Notes under the pieces: generated by a model | Seen by the model: the letters and a program-made list of their open reading frames with translations, nothing else | Told to the model about the DNA's origin: nothing | Database searches by the model: none | Program-made: the position numbers and the translations under genes | Assembly: GCF_034190915.1 (NCBI RefSeq) | Contig: NW_026947507.1 | Span: 34,013,001 to 34,077,000, forward strand | Source: Cavia porcellus | Lineage: Eukaryota; Chordata; Mammalia; Rodentia; Caviidae | Length of the DNA: 64,000 nt | Direction of reading: 5' to 3' | Part shown: positions 46,695 to 58,364 of the stretch, piece after piece | Position numbering within the stretch: position 1 is the first letter of the stretch | Layout: each line of letters begins with the position of its first letter

Positions 46695-48350
46695 CCTTTG
46701 TTGTCAGCTTTTTATTAAACACCTACTATGTTGAAGGCTAAAACATACAGCTTAGGTTCTGCCGCCATGCAGTTTACAACCACCTGAGAGAGCCAGATAC
46801 AAACATGTGATTTTTTCTAAACATAGTTGTCACACATGCTGCAAAATGAAAGCACACGGTGGCAGAAGAGCAAAACACAAAGGCACGTACATAATTGATG
46901 GCGAAGACCTGAGATATTTAAGCCAAAGACAGAGGACAAGCTTTAAGTGAGCAAGGGGAGGCAAGCAGCGGGATTGGAAGAGAGGACTTGGAGGATTCGA
47001 AGCAGAGAGGCTGGAGCTGGAACGTGTGAGGAAGTGAATAGCAGCGTTTGGGGAAAGTGGTGGGTCAGGGAAAGGACCGTGGAATGGAGCTGCCGGTGGA
47101 GGGTCTCAGATCATGTTTGCAGTGCATCATGGTTACCATTCACTGGGGGAGTTTCATAGTTCAGAGCAAGATTTATGATTTTCAAAAGTTTTAAGCGATA
47201 ATTTGACATATTATATTAGAACAGGGTTCTGACTTCTCTGGGGGAGTAGACACAGAAGCCACATGAGGGGTTCTTACAAGCAGAAATGGATTGGAGTAGT
47301 GGGTGGAGAGAGACAGAGAAGTCAGTAGATTGCAGAGAAACATAGAAGGCACAGCTCGACTTGATGTGAAGCACAAGGGCTCCTCTACAAGCTGCCCCAG
47401 AGTTTCCACTGTGACTGACTGTGAGGACTAGTCTTCATGTGGGCCCTGAGAGCAGCATCTCCAGACAGACAGTGGTTGAGGTCCCAGAGAGTGTGGGACT
47501 GAAGGGAGAGAGTGCAGAGAGAAGAGGTGATGGGTGTGGCGGAGCCCGTGGAGTCCAGCAGCAAAAGGCTGGGTGGGAGAAGAGGAGGCTGGAAAGGGGT
47601 TGTGAAGCAGGTGACCAGAAAGACGGGGGACACGGGGGGACCAGGACAACCAAGAGACAAGAGCACTTCAAGAAGAAGGGAGAGAGAGTGGTCAACAGGT
47701 TGCTAAAAGCCATTAAGAGGCCTAGTGACAGAAGATCTGAAAATTCGCGGTGCATTAGTGATGTGGAAATCACTGGTGACTTTAGTGAGGGCCCTTTCGG
47801 TGGCAAAATTCATGCAAAAGTCTGACTGGTGTGGAATGAGGAAAGAGTGAGAAATGGGGAGCCAGAAGCACTAAGCAGAAACATTTTGGGGGCAGGGAGT
47901 GAAAGAGAGGTATAGCGCCAGCTAAGGCAGGTGTAAGATTTAGAGACTTTCAAAATGTATTAGAACTTTTTTAATGGAAAAGATAGGAGAAAATTCAAAT
48001 GGCTGTAAGATGAGGTAAGAGGAGAGAGAGCTCTAAGGTTCAGGAGACAGAGGTCCAGATGGTTGATCATGTAAAGTCTCTGAGAAGTAGGAGAAATGGG
48101 TCCTGACACAGTGGGAAGAACTGGCCTCTCCTACTGGCAAAGGTCCCCCTCCCTGGTGACAGGAAGGCACAGGACTGCATGGAGATGGTCGCTGCTCAGG
48201 GAGGAGAGATTGAAGTGCTGACATGGACGGGCCTAGTGACTCAGGAATTCAGGCTGACTGCTGAGTGTGAGGAAGGGTTTGGGGAGGAAGAGGCGGCACA
48301 GTGCAGGGTGGCTGTGTTCTCCCTGGCTGTGGTTGGCAGTTGTAATTTTG
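46695..48350 (-). repeat. Long L2 LINE 3' region, about 1.6 kb
   Basis: The left end 'attaaacacctactatgttg' with 'gcagtttacaaccacctgag' is the complement of the L2 terminus. Further in are 'gaaatcactggtgactttag', 'gggccctttcggtggcaaaa' and 'gtctgactggtgtggaatga', complement of L2 sequence farther from the end. The purine-rich plus strand leaves a 134-residue frame (47421-47825), which is LINE-derived and not a gene. Confidence 0.6.
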
Positions 48351-48354
48351 CCTG

Positions 48355-48488
48355 CTATGATTTGGTTGGTTCCAGAGGGTGACATTTCGCTGAGGTGCCA
48401 TACCTAACTCATGGTCTTGCCCGTTCTATTTATCTGCAGTTCCTCCAGGTCACAAGTCAGCACTTTAAACACACAAAATTACAATGTC

Positions 48489-48541
<53 letters not shown>

Positions 48542-50165
48542 TTTATTTGAGTCAAATCTCCTGGAGACAGTGGTTTGCTTTGGAGAGAAAATTTTTGTTA
48601 ATAAGATAAAAGAACAGCCTGATAACTGCCTGGGGCAGATCAGTGTGACTCTGAATGCTCTTTCCTTTCTCCCCTGACAGTGTCCTTCTCTCCCTACAAT
48701 GTACTTGGCCACTCAGCATTTTAGAGGTGTAGCCAGAAGGCCACAGGCTTTATTTCTGCATGCTCTGGTTCACGGGCTCACCAAGGATCCTGCTGTGATG
48801 GAGTCCTGGGGCCTTGTTCTTTGACCCCTAACTGAGCGCCATGGGTCAGCTGAGACAGACAATCCTCCCCTGCTCTGCAGGTACACTGACCACATGTGTG
48901 TCCTGCCAGCACACACAGACTCCCATGTAGGACTGAAAATTGGAAGCATCCTTTTCTCCTAAAGTACAGTGAACTGCAAAGGAGGCAGGCAGCTCTCACT
49001 CCTCGGAGTCAGCTCCTGGCCCTCTGCTGTCCCTGCGACTCATCAGACAGTGTTTCCTTGTAATTAATGTGCTCTTGAAACTTGTGCCTTATTGATCTCT
49101 CTCTCTTTTGACCACCATGCATCCGAGAGCACTTTGGTACACGAAAGTGGCCTCAACAGGGCCTATTGATCTATGAAAGCCTCCTGAAGCAGAGAGCTTT
49201 CTGGCTGGGGCCAAAACCTCAGCAAGGGGCTTCCTCCTCCAGGTACAAACCTGGGGACATGGAAGAGGAGACTCTTCTCCTTCATTCCAGGTGCATTTCA
49301 GAAGCACAGGATTTTCCATGCTTTTCTAATGGGACCAGGAGTAGGAGGCTGGGCTGGGGACCAGGAGGTGATGGTACTGGGAACTGTTGTTTTTATAGTG
49401 GTTGGTAGCCCAGGGGTTTTTTCCCCAAAAAAACTAACAAAATGAATAGAAATAGCACCTGACCAATCATGTTCCCAAGGAAGGTGATGGGTGACCCAGA
49501 GAAGCAGAGCAGTTAACCCAATGTGGCATGTAGCATTACATTACTTCCAGGCTCTGAAGAACTTTTGCTGAGCAGATAGTTCTTGTATGTGCATATCTAA
49601 GCCTTGGGAATGGCTTGAAACTGTGTTTTGGCTCATATAAAGCAGGTGCCAGGTTGGGAAAGGTTTGGAGACAGCATTTCATCTGATAAGGCCAGAGACT
49701 TCCAGGTTGCTGTGAGAGCCCATGAGGTTTCCAGTTAAAGCCCAGAGGGCTGTTAGTGCTCAGACTCTGGAGACTTAGCACCTCAAGGTGCTTTGCAACT
49801 ACAAGGGCAAAGGGCAGAAAAAGCCAGCTGCTGGGCTGGTGTGGTGGGACAGGTTTGTGGCCAGGGGCATCACATGTGCTATCCAGTGGTCTCCGAAAGC
49901 AACATTTTGAGATGATTGGGGCTGACTTGGGGAAAATGACAAGGGAAGGGAAGGGCAGTCACCCATGTGTGTTCCAAGCCATATTCTGGGAGCAGTTTAG
50001 GGGAACATTCATTGAGGACCAGCTGGGGATAGTTGTGAGACGCCATACTCCTGAGAATATTACTCAGGTCAGCTGTGGGGTGACAGGCAGGGTGAGCTGA
50101 TGTAATGGCTAGGAAAATTTAAGTCACCCACCCTCTTCCAACTTCCATCTACAAAGTGTGGCTTT
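48355..50165. other. Unassigned sequence with a GT microsatellite
   Basis: A GT tract at 48497-48540 is listed separately. The remainder holds no recognised repeat or exon; frames at 48778-50100 are unsupported. Confidence 0.4.
48497..48540 (+). repeat. (GT)n microsatellite
   Basis: About 21 pure GT units. Confidence 0.95.
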
Positions 50166-50360
50166 TGCCTCCCCCTATCTGACATAAATGCTGAAACAGA
50201 GCTGGAAGGGGTAAACAGGTGGGCTCCCCATTAATAGTTGGGGGTGGATGGTGCTGTATACTCAGTACTGGTGACTTGCCCCAGACTACAAGGCTGGAGG
50301 TAGAATGCAGATTCCAAGCCTGGTTTCCAAACATGAGGTTACAGCTTAGCATATGGTTAT
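50165..50360 (-). repeat. MIR SINE
   Basis: 'gacttgccccagactacaag' and 'gctggaggtagaatgcagat' are the complement of the MIR core. Confidence 0.6.
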
Positions 50361-50510
50361 TAATGTCTTCATAGCAAGCTGAGCTTGAGGGATTGTTTGT
50401 TTTTGGCCACTTGAATCCTTACTCAAGCCATTTAAGAGCACACCAGTTTTAGTGACCTGCACTAGTAGGGGTTTAATATTAACTTTTGGCATTGCTGAAC
50501 ATCAAGACTC

Positions 50511-50513
<3 letters not shown>

Positions 50514-50543
<30 letters not shown>
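50514..50543 (+). repeat. (GT)n microsatellite
   Basis: About 15 GT units. Confidence 0.95.
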
Positions 50544-50544
<1 letters not shown>

Positions 50545-50548
<4 letters not shown>

Positions 50549-51349
50549 ATTACACAGAAACTTAAAGGGTGAATCTTAGCCCAGCCTGGTTCCCTTTGGT
50601 TTGGTCAGCAGAAACCTTGATTCCTAATTCCTTGGAAAACAAAAGCTTGCATTTTAGGTCCTGAGGAGAGCAAGGGGAAAGCTGGCAGCTGCTGCTAATG
50701 AGCAGCTCCATCCCTATGCCTCTCCCTGCCAGGGCTTCTGATCTGATGGGCTCGGGCTGTGAAAAAGGCTGGTGGACTTGACCTGCAGCAGGCTTCCAGG
50801 GATGCAGTTGCCCCCGCTCTGTTTCCTGCTGCAAACAAAATGATGCTAATAGGAATCTGGGAAAGAGCAAACACCCGCACCAGGTGCTCATTGGCGCTTT
50901 CCAGAACCTTCCAGCAGGAGAATGTTACTTCATTTAGCATCACTTGTCAGTTTACATTCCATCACTGACAGCAGATTACCACTCAAAACGGGGGCTGCCA
51001 CCTTTTTCTGAGTTAGGGGTCTAGCAGAAGTGCATCAGACCAGGAGAGCAGCTTCTTGAGGGGGAACAGTGCCCAGTCCCCTGCCAGCCTCAGGCAAGAC
51101 TTCTACAGTTTCTACAGGAATATGCTTTCTGGTGCTTTCCTCTCCCCTCCTGGATGTGACTAAAAACAGCAGCATTTCAGTGTTTCTTCTGTGAAACCCA
51201 TGCTGGACGGATGTCTTAATAAAACCAAGGTTGGAGTAGGACCAGAAGGGGCGGGGTGGGCTCAGAGCAGGTGGTCAGCGGTGGGGCTGTATCAGATCCC
51301 TGCACTTAAACAGCAGAGCAGAAAGAAGGAGTGCAGGAGTGTGTGTCTC

Positions 51350-51350
<1 letters not shown>
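50545..51350. other. Unassigned sequence
   Basis: No recognised repeat. The opposing frames at 50562-50968 are mutually overlapping and unsupported. Confidence 0.4.

Positions 51351-51351
<1 letters not shown>

Positions 51352-51393
<42 letters not shown>
51352..51393 (+). repeat. (GT)n microsatellite
   Basis: About 20 GT units. Confidence 0.95.
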
Positions 51394-51394
<1 letters not shown>

Positions 51395-51879
51395 TCCCAG
51401 ACAGGTAGGGCAAAGGGTGTAAAACACAGCAGGGTGGCATGAGGGATAGGGTTTAGATTTAACAGAACAGCAAAGCCAAGGACTGGGCACAGCTGTCCAG
51501 AGAACCTCTCTGTGGTTCTCCTTGACCATCAGCTTCTGCTTAGCAGTATTACAAAACAGAAGCCCAATACATCAGTTTCATTGTCTTAAATCAACAGCTG
51601 GGTCTTGGGCTGCCCTCTGGGCTCCTGGCCAGGACCTACTGTCTCTGCAGGTTATTGCTTCCTGGTAATGCTGGCTGCTGAAGTGACATGAGGCCTTGGC
51701 CTCCTCCAGAGTGCCTGCTGTGGACACCTCCTTAGGAGGGGACTCTTTCTCAAAGTGTGGATGGTCTCAGCCTACTGCTTGTGAGTGAGGCTGGGAAAAG
51801 CCAGCTTTCCTGGAACCACAGCTCAGGCATCTGCAACACAAGATGGCCTTGCTATCATGTAGATGAAATCAGATAATGC

Positions 51880-52300
51880 CTTTAACTTTTATTCTTAAGC
51901 CTTTCTGTGATTAAAGGAGGCTGTGCATATGGAGTTTCTGCAAACAGAATTTTTATGCAATCTTAATGCAGACTCTTGAGTCAGACTCTATAACCCCCAT
52001 GTCACCTTCCAGTCTGGGATTTCTAGTCCCTCCTGCCCCCCTGGGCCTCCTTGTTCCCCCCATTTTTCATCCTCAGTGGAATCCTGACACCAGGGTTCCT
52101 CCACTCAGATACTATCCAGATAGAGATCCACATTACAGAGGATTGCAGGAAAATCCATTGCTTATCAAATTAGTCAAATTCTTCAAGCTAGGACAACATA
52201 GGAAGAATCAGATGCTAATTAATGAACAGCCAACAGCCCCACCGTCAATTTGCATAAATATGCATTGTCAAACTTAAGTAAACAAAAGCGGAATAACTCA
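51880..52300. promoter_or_regulatory. Candidate conserved block with paired POU-like sites
   Basis: Non-repeat sequence. At 52241-52265 'caatttgcataaatatgcat' contains an ATTTGCAT octamer core and an ATATGCAT half in tandem. Nearby are 'gatgctaattaatgaacagc' and 'aatttttatgcaatcttaat'. Function is inferred from motif content only. The 103-residue frame at 51966-52277 is proline-rich on its left side but has no other support. Confidence 0.35.
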
Positions 52301-52639
52301 GGAACCAGATTCATTATGCCTGAGCTCTGGGAGAATCTTTGCTTGGGGATTACAGCCTCAGCAATTTTTCCTTTTTAAAGACAGGTTGATTTTTTTTCCC
52401 TTTTCCCCATATCTTCTCCCTCCACACTCTTTAGCTGGAATTCAGCTTTGTTTCCATTATCAGCTGCCTAAAGAACTGAACTCCATGCAGATCTAGGCAA
52501 GGCAGTGAGCAAAACAGGTTTCCTCCCACACTGACCCAGCCTGGGTCCCTCTAGTTCTTTTCAGAGACAAAGACAGAGGATGGAATGAAGGGAGATGAGA
52601 GTTAGGGTGCCCCCTTCACAAATGGAGATATAAGCAGCA

Positions 52640-52830
52640 TAGGCGCTGTCTACAAAACTCTGAAACTCACCTGATGGATGGTTTTAATCCCTTCTAATTA
52701 CAGCTAATTGGCACTGTCAGTCACTTAAAACCCTGAGACTGACTCAGGGAGGTCAGGCGATTCAAACTTACCCAACTGTAAAGAGAATAATTAGATGCAC
52801 TGAAGTTAATAAGCTCTGAGAGGGGATACC
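52640..52830. promoter_or_regulatory. Candidate conserved non-coding block
   Basis: 'cttctaattacagctaattg', 'gagaataattagatgcactg' and 'aagttaataagctctgagag' give several TAATTA cores in about 150 bases of non-repeat sequence. Confidence 0.3.
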
Positions 52831-53151
52831 ACGAACCTCCAAAGATAGAGTTGAGCCCCAGCCAGTTTTTCCTGGGGAGGAACCGAGATCTGGTCCTCTC
52901 AAGTCTCCCCGATCTCTGAGATGTGTTGTGGGCAGCACCGATGATATCTGTTGGTGCCTTTCATTAAGTATTTAGCCTGGATGCTGAAAGAAGTGAGGCT
53001 CTGGCTCTGAAGTTCAGTTTCCTTGGAAAGACAAGCACAACTGAAGATCTAACTGAGGCTGGGTGGGCACTGAACTCTTCAGGAGTACACTTAAATCTTG
53101 CAGTTTCTACACTGTGTTTTACAGGGGAGAGAGGACAGGTCAAATGATTCT

Positions 53152-53173
53152 CTTGTGTGTGTGTGTGTGTGAG
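53152..53173 (+). repeat. Short (GT)n tract
   Basis: About 10 GT units with one GA interruption at the right. Confidence 0.85.
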
Positions 53174-53594
53174 TGTTTAGGGGGGTTCTTCTATTTAAGG
53201 GAGATTTTTTTCTGTTTTTTTCTTTCTTTATTCTTCCTGGTTTGTTGCTTACAGCAACTTGAAGTTAGACTAGTCTGCATTCATACAGTTCTCCTGGATG
53301 ACTCTTCTGGCACTTATAAAAGGACAATGGCAACCTCCCTTCTGAACACTACTGAGAACAACTGAGCAGAAAGGCCCCCAGGAACTTATGGAAGACACTC
53401 TGTATTCTACAAGATGGGGTCAGCTTTCTCTGGGCTGGTGGGCAGTCACTCTTACTCAGATGCTGAGTACTGAGCTTCATGCATGGCTCTTGTGCCTCTA
53501 AATATCTGCTCACCTGTTAGCCTTCTACACTGCTGAGAGCTCTACTGCACTGGGGGGAAAGGATGGGTGTTTGCCCGCAGTGAATATCTACTTG

Positions 53595-53800
53595 GCAATT
53601 GTTACTGGTTATTACCATCATTTATCATAAAAAGATGTGAAATAGATACAGATACACCCATTTTATGCATAAAGAAAGAACAATTCAGAAGAAACTGATG
53701 TCTTGCTCAAGATACCATTGCAACATCTGCATCAGGATTCACATGTAGTTTGGTCTCATTGTAGAGCTCAGTCTTGCTCTGCTGTTTCTCACCCCTTGCT
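53595..53800 (-). repeat. MIR SINE
   Basis: 'acacccattttatgcataaa' and 'tgatgtcttgctcaagatac' are the complement of the MIR core. Confidence 0.6.
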
Positions 53801-53974
53801 ATCTTTACTCTACGACCCCAGCAATTATCATGGTAATAATAATGCTGATCTCAGCTTTTACTGACTGATGGGGAAATCATCAATTCACTGGGAAGACATG
53901 GCACCCAGACGAAATGGTGTGACTCTGAAGGCCCACCTCCACCAAATCTGCAAGCAAAGGTTACAGGGTACAGC

Positions 53975-54268
53975 TAGTGTCTTTGTCCATTTTGCGTTGC
54001 TATCACAGGATTCCTGAGGCTGAGTACTTTATAAAGCTCACTGCTGGTGGCCTCAGAGCGAGGCACAGCATCTGCTTGACTTCTGGTGAGGGCCTGATGG
54101 AGGTTCAATTCACAGTGCAAAAGAAGAACAAAGAAGTGAATGTGTTCAACAGAGCAGTGTGTGGAAGGAAGATCATGGGATGTACCAGGCTCACACTGTG
54201 TAACAGCTTGTTCTGTAGGTAACCAGTCCAGTTCTGTTGGAGCCATGAGAAAAGTATGAAGACCTCTT
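53975..54268 (-). repeat. MaLR LTR, left part of an interrupted copy
   Basis: 'gtctttgtccattttgcgtt', 'ggctgagtactttataaagc', 'cagcatctgcttgacttctg' and 'gtgagggcctgatgg' are the complement of a MaLR LTR. It is interrupted by a B1 at 54270. Confidence 0.75.
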
Positions 54269-54437
54269 AAAGGCCAAGTATGGTGGTGCACATCTGTAAT
54301 CCCAACACTTGTGGAGCTGAGACAGGAGGATCATTGGGAGTTTGAGGCCAGCCTGTGCTACACAGTGAGTTCAAGGCCAGCCTGAACCACATAGCAAGAT
54401 CCTGTCTCAAAAAAACAAAAAAAAAAAAAAAAAAACA
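54269..54437 (+). mobile_element. B1-type SINE nested in MaLR LTR
   Basis: 'gccaagtatggtggtgcaca', 'tctgtaatcccaacacttgt', the internal 29-base duplication ('gagtttgaggccagcctgtg' and 'gagttcaaggccagcctgaa'), 'tagcaagatcctgtctcaaa' and a long A tail at about 54413-54436. Flanks 'acctctt' and 'ccctctt' may be remnants of a TSD. Confidence 0.9.
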
Positions 54438-54545
54438 AGTGAACCCTCTTGAGAGACCCAACACTGGTCAATGCTGTTACACTGGGTATTAAATTTCAAC
54501 ATGAGTTTGGGTGAGAATATACCATATTTAAACCACGCAACCATT
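54438..54545 (-). repeat. MaLR LTR, right part
   Basis: 'gagagacccaacactggtca', 'atgctgttacactgggtatt' and 'ccatatttaaaccacgcaac' continue the LTR at 53975-54268 up to its start. Confidence 0.7.
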
Positions 54546-54936
54546 CAGCTAGGCAATCTGCAGACACAAGGTTCCCACCTGCATGTGGATCTATCCGGTC
54601 AGTGGTAAATGTCCCATGGTGAGGCATCACAGGGAAGTTCAAGTAGGCAAAGGGTTTGCTTTAGAAAGATGGAAAGTGGGTAGTGCCCTAAGAGAATAGG
54701 GGTGGACCACGGGTATGTCTGTGGCTCTCAGAAGTCACAACCCATATACAGTGGCTATAGTAGATCTAAGCATGTCTTCTTCCTTGGGAAGTCCTTGGTG
54801 CTGATGAGACATTGCTGAACAGAGCTCAACCTGACCAACCTAGCAGCCTGGGCCAGTGGGGCCTCCACCAAAATGTATACCAATAGGAAAAATCAGTATG
54901 CTAGAGGTGGGAGAGGACGAACTTTTAATAAAACAC

Positions 54937-54950
54937 AGGTTAAAGCTTCT
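54937..54950 (+). repeat. Left TSD of ID SINE
   Basis: aggttaaagcttct, identical to 55087-55100. Confidence 0.9.
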
Positions 54951-55086
54951 TTTTTCTTCTTCTTCTTCTTCTTCTTCTTCTTCTTCTTCTTCTTCTTCTT
55001 CTTCTTCTTTTGATACTGGGGATTGAACTCATGACCTCACACTTGCCAGACAGGTGCTTACACTGCTGAGGTAAATCCCCAGCCCT
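54951..55086 (-). mobile_element. ID-type SINE with expanded (TTC)n tail
   Basis: The complement is an ID element: 'agggctggggatttacctca', 'gtgaggtcatgagttcaatc', then a tail that is now a (GAA)n tract of about 17 units (TTC on the plus strand, 54956-55007). TSDs of 14 identical bases flank it. ID is derived from a tRNA-like BC1 ancestor. Confidence 0.92.
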
Positions 55087-55100
55087 AGGTTAAAGCTTCT
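55087..55100 (+). repeat. Right TSD of ID SINE
   Basis: aggttaaagcttct, identical to 54937-54950. Confidence 0.9.
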
Positions 55101-55107
55101 AACATAT

Positions 55108-55108
<1 letters not shown>

Positions 55109-55142
<34 letters not shown>
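55109..55142 (+). repeat. (CA)n microsatellite
   Basis: About 17 CA units, close to the ID SINE. Confidence 0.95.
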
Positions 55143-55145
<3 letters not shown>

Positions 55146-55359
55146 AATATCCTCACTTTAGCATGGGAGAAACTGAGTCTCAGAAAAGTGAGAAATTGCA
55201 GCACAGTCTTACTGAGAATTGACAGCAAGGATTGGATAGGTGTGTTTAAAACATTCTCCATGAGGAGTAACAGGAGCATGGCACAGCAATGAGGGATTTG
55301 AGTGAAAAGATCTATTCACATGGGGTTCAGTGTTTTTAGAGGTGGTCAAGTAGAGAAGA

Positions 55360-55386
55360 AACAAAACAAAACAAAACAAAACAATG
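55360..55386 (+). repeat. (AAAAC)n microsatellite
   Basis: About five AAAAC units. Confidence 0.85.
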
Positions 55387-55389
55387 CAA

Positions 55390-56515
55390 ATCAAAACCAA
55401 ACCCACCAGGGATCAGTGGCAAGGTGAGCCGGGCAGAGTGGCTGCATGCACTCTGGGAGACTGATAGATATCCTTTCCTCATCAGCCCCAGGACTTTATG
55501 GTCACTTTACCACACACAGAGCCTTTGTTATGTCATTTGAAGTGGCAAATGTGGAGGGTTTAACTGCTTCATTGGTCACCATCTGGGACTGGCTTTGAGC
55601 ACCTCTAGCCTCTAAGGTACCCCTCTAAGATACCCCTGTATCTTTCTGTGTTTTTCTTATATAAGAAGTGTATACACTTCTGGGAGTCCAGACTCTGTTT
55701 CCTTTGGGAGCATGAGCCTCTGTAGAATCCCTGGGCCCTAAGAAGCCTCAGGACAAGGAACCTTTGGGCCCAACTTTGTTTTTCCTGCTCTGCTTTAAGC
55801 TTGATTCAGAGTCTAGCCCAGCTCAGAACCCCTCAGGAGCTTGCATGATTACCAGCAGCAGCTGCTGCTCTTCTAGCAGCTGGTCCCCAAACAGACAGCT
55901 CCTCCTGTTCTGGACAAAGGTGTTGCCACTACCAGAAGCTGTCACTCAAAAGCAACTATCAGAGATCAAAGACAAGGCCCGAGGAGGGGCTCCAGGGCTT
56001 GTTAGATTCAGCCTCCTGCAAATGCAGTGAAACCCAGGGAGCCTGGAGGCCTGAAGTCTTCAGAAGTTTGCTCTTTGCCGAGAGCACACAGGCTCAGTAT
56101 GTCTCCTGGATGGTTGCTGGGCATCTTCATATTCAGGGATAGGCTGAATTAAGGGGAGAGGGCTAGCTAGGTGCCCCCAATCCAACTAGGTAACTACAAA
56201 TAAAACTGAATTCTGAAATAAAGCAGCTTTGTGTGTGTGTAAGCAGTTAGAAATGTTAGCTCCCGGGGAGGTGCAAATCCTTTATCTTTCTTCAATGGGG
56301 AAGAGGTCTGATACCTTGGCAGTCTTTCCCAAATGGCTCATGCGGATCCCTCTTTTCTCCTCCTCCCTGTTGCACTTACAGTCAGAGCCTCACAGCCTGT
56401 CCTTGATCACACAGTCATGTATTCTTCATATTCTTTTTTCATGTCAGCAAGATTTTTTTCTTGCCCAACCAAACAATTAGTTCCCTGAGGGTAGATCCCA
56501 TGACTCGTACTAACC
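55390..56515. other. Unassigned sequence
   Basis: No recognised repeat or exon; frames at 55764-56030 and 56229-56480 are unsupported. Confidence 0.4.
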
Positions 56516-56519
56516 TATG

Positions 56520-56720
56520 CATGGTGGTACAGCATTTACTATGTTCAAAGCCTTTCCCTACCCATTTACTTCATCTTCTAGGAATGCAGCATAGCAAGGT
56601 AAGGGTGGCCATGCTATAGTGTAGGGGTGGACATTGATGCCTGGGAAGCACAGTGAATTGACTGGGGCCACACTGCCATATAGAGAAAGCAGTGAAACTC
56701 GCTGTTGCTAGCTGAATGTG
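56520..56720 (-). repeat. MIR-like SINE
   Basis: 'acagcatttactatgttcaa', 'gatgcctgggaagcacagtg' and 'gactggggccacactgccat' are the complement of MIR. Diverged. Confidence 0.5.
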
Positions 56721-56829
56721 TCCTGTACATGATTTCCCACAAGGCTTCCTATGTGTCTCCTAGTATCATGCTATGGAAACAGGAGAGGCTCAGGAAACAC
56801 TTGATAATTTAACTTATAAAATATGATTA

Positions 56830-57076
56830 TTTTAATCATTTCAAGCTCAGTATGGCTGATTAAAGATGACTGCAAAAATTTCCCCTTTTCAGTCCTTTTC
56901 CCATGCACTTCAGTGTGTGTTAGACTCAGGAATTTGCTGTTAGGAATAAGGCATGATGGAGTTAATATTACATACCTTCAAGACTAAGCCCAAAGAGGCC
57001 ATGTGGCTCCTACCCTGCTCATGGAAACACCTGCTCATGGAACCTGGAGAGCTGCAAAAATCTGATCACGTTGAAG
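56830..57076 (+). repeat. MLT1-type LTR, left part
   Basis: 'gtgttagactcaggaatttg', 'ggaataaggcatgatggagt', 'cttcaagactaagcccaaag' and 'aggccatgtggctcctaccc' match the MLT1 middle. An L1 is inserted at about 57080. Confidence 0.6.
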
Positions 57077-57079
57077 CTA

Positions 57080-58364
57080 TCACATCAGAGAGATATACTA
57101 AAGGGTAAAACTAGACCCATGTCTCTTACATGCTAAAGTAAAATTGAAATTGCTCAAAGATCTAAATTTTAAAACAGATAAGTATGCTAGATAGGAGAAC
57201 AGGTAGAACTCTTAAAGATATAGGTGTTGGAAAAGACTTTATGAACAAAATTCCATTAGCTTGGGAAATATTACAAAGAATCAACAACTGGGATCTCCTC
57301 TTACTGAAAATATTTTGCACAGATAAAGAAATAATTACCTGACTGAAGTGACAACCCATAGAGTAGTAAAAATATATTTGTCAATTGTTCCTCAGATAGA
57401 GGACTAATATCTAGAATACATAAAGCACTCAGAAAAGTCAGATCTTGTAAATTTCAAAATCCACTCCAAACATGGGCATCTAAAATGAATATGCAACTCA
57501 GATAAAGATGTACAAATGACACATAGTTATGTGAAAAAATGTTCAACATCACCGGTCATATCGAGAGACATAAATTAAAATACTGAGAGTTCGTCTCACT
57601 CCAGAAAGAGTGGTAAGTGTTAAGAAGTCAATCAATAACAAACACTGGAGAGGTCATGGGGTAAAAGGAACTTTTCCCCACTGTTGAAGGGAATGTCGAC
57701 TGGAGTAACCATTGTGGAAATCAGTGTGGAGATTCCTCAAAAAACTAAAACTAAAGGTTCCTTTTGACCCAGATAGTCCATTTATTTGTATCTTCCTGAA
57801 AGAATTTAAAATATCATATCATAGCAATGTATGCACACTCATGTTTACAGCAGCACAGTTTGTAATAGCTAAATCTTAAAAAGAGCCTAACTGCCCACTA
57901 ACCAGTAAATGGATAAAGAAAGATTTGTTTTTTATATACAATGGAGTATCACTCAGCTATAAAGAAGGACAAATTTGAAACCTTCCTAGGTAAATGAATG
58001 TACCTTAAGACCATACTCTTAAGTAGAATAAATCAGACATGTATAAATATCACATTGTTTCTCTGATGCAAGAAACTGAAAGCATAAATATTGATAAAAA
58101 TGTATAACTGATATTGTGAAATAGTGCAGAAATGTTCAAATGGGAAGGGAAACTAGGAAGAGAAGATGGGAAAAAGAAGGAAGGGAAAAGGAAAAAATGG
58201 AAACAAAGCTTTTATAGATAAGAAGGGGAAGAATTATTGAAGGAAGGGGAGGGGAATGGGAAAAAAGAGAAATTAAGTTGTATCTTATACAGGTACAAAT
58301 TTCCTATGATGATTGTGATATATCTCAAATGTACCAATAATTTTAATTAATAAAAAACAATACA
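57080..58364 (+). mobile_element. L1 3' end, 5'-truncated, nested in MLT1
   Basis: Plus-strand L1. The left part is the ORF2 C-terminal region with many stops. 'gatagaggactaatatctag', 'cactgttgaagggaatgtcg', 'gattcctcaaaaaactaaaa', 'gtttacagcagcacagtttg' and 'caatggagtatcactcagct' are typical L1 words in order. A polypurine tract at 58140-58275 and an A-rich end at 58345-58364 are the 3' UTR. No functional ORF2. Confidence 0.85.
58140..58275 (+). repeat. L1 3' UTR polypurine tract
   Basis: Nearly all A and G on the plus strand over about 135 bases, with G runs near 58226-58260. G-rich polypurine tracts are a known feature of mammalian L1 3' UTRs. Confidence 0.75.

Noticed and set aside
47421..47825. 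134-residue frame
   Set aside because: Lies in a purine-rich, minus-strand L2 fragment.
54956..55142. Possible CRISPR-like or satellite array
   Set aside because: It is an ID SINE tail and a CA microsatellite; no spaced repeats.
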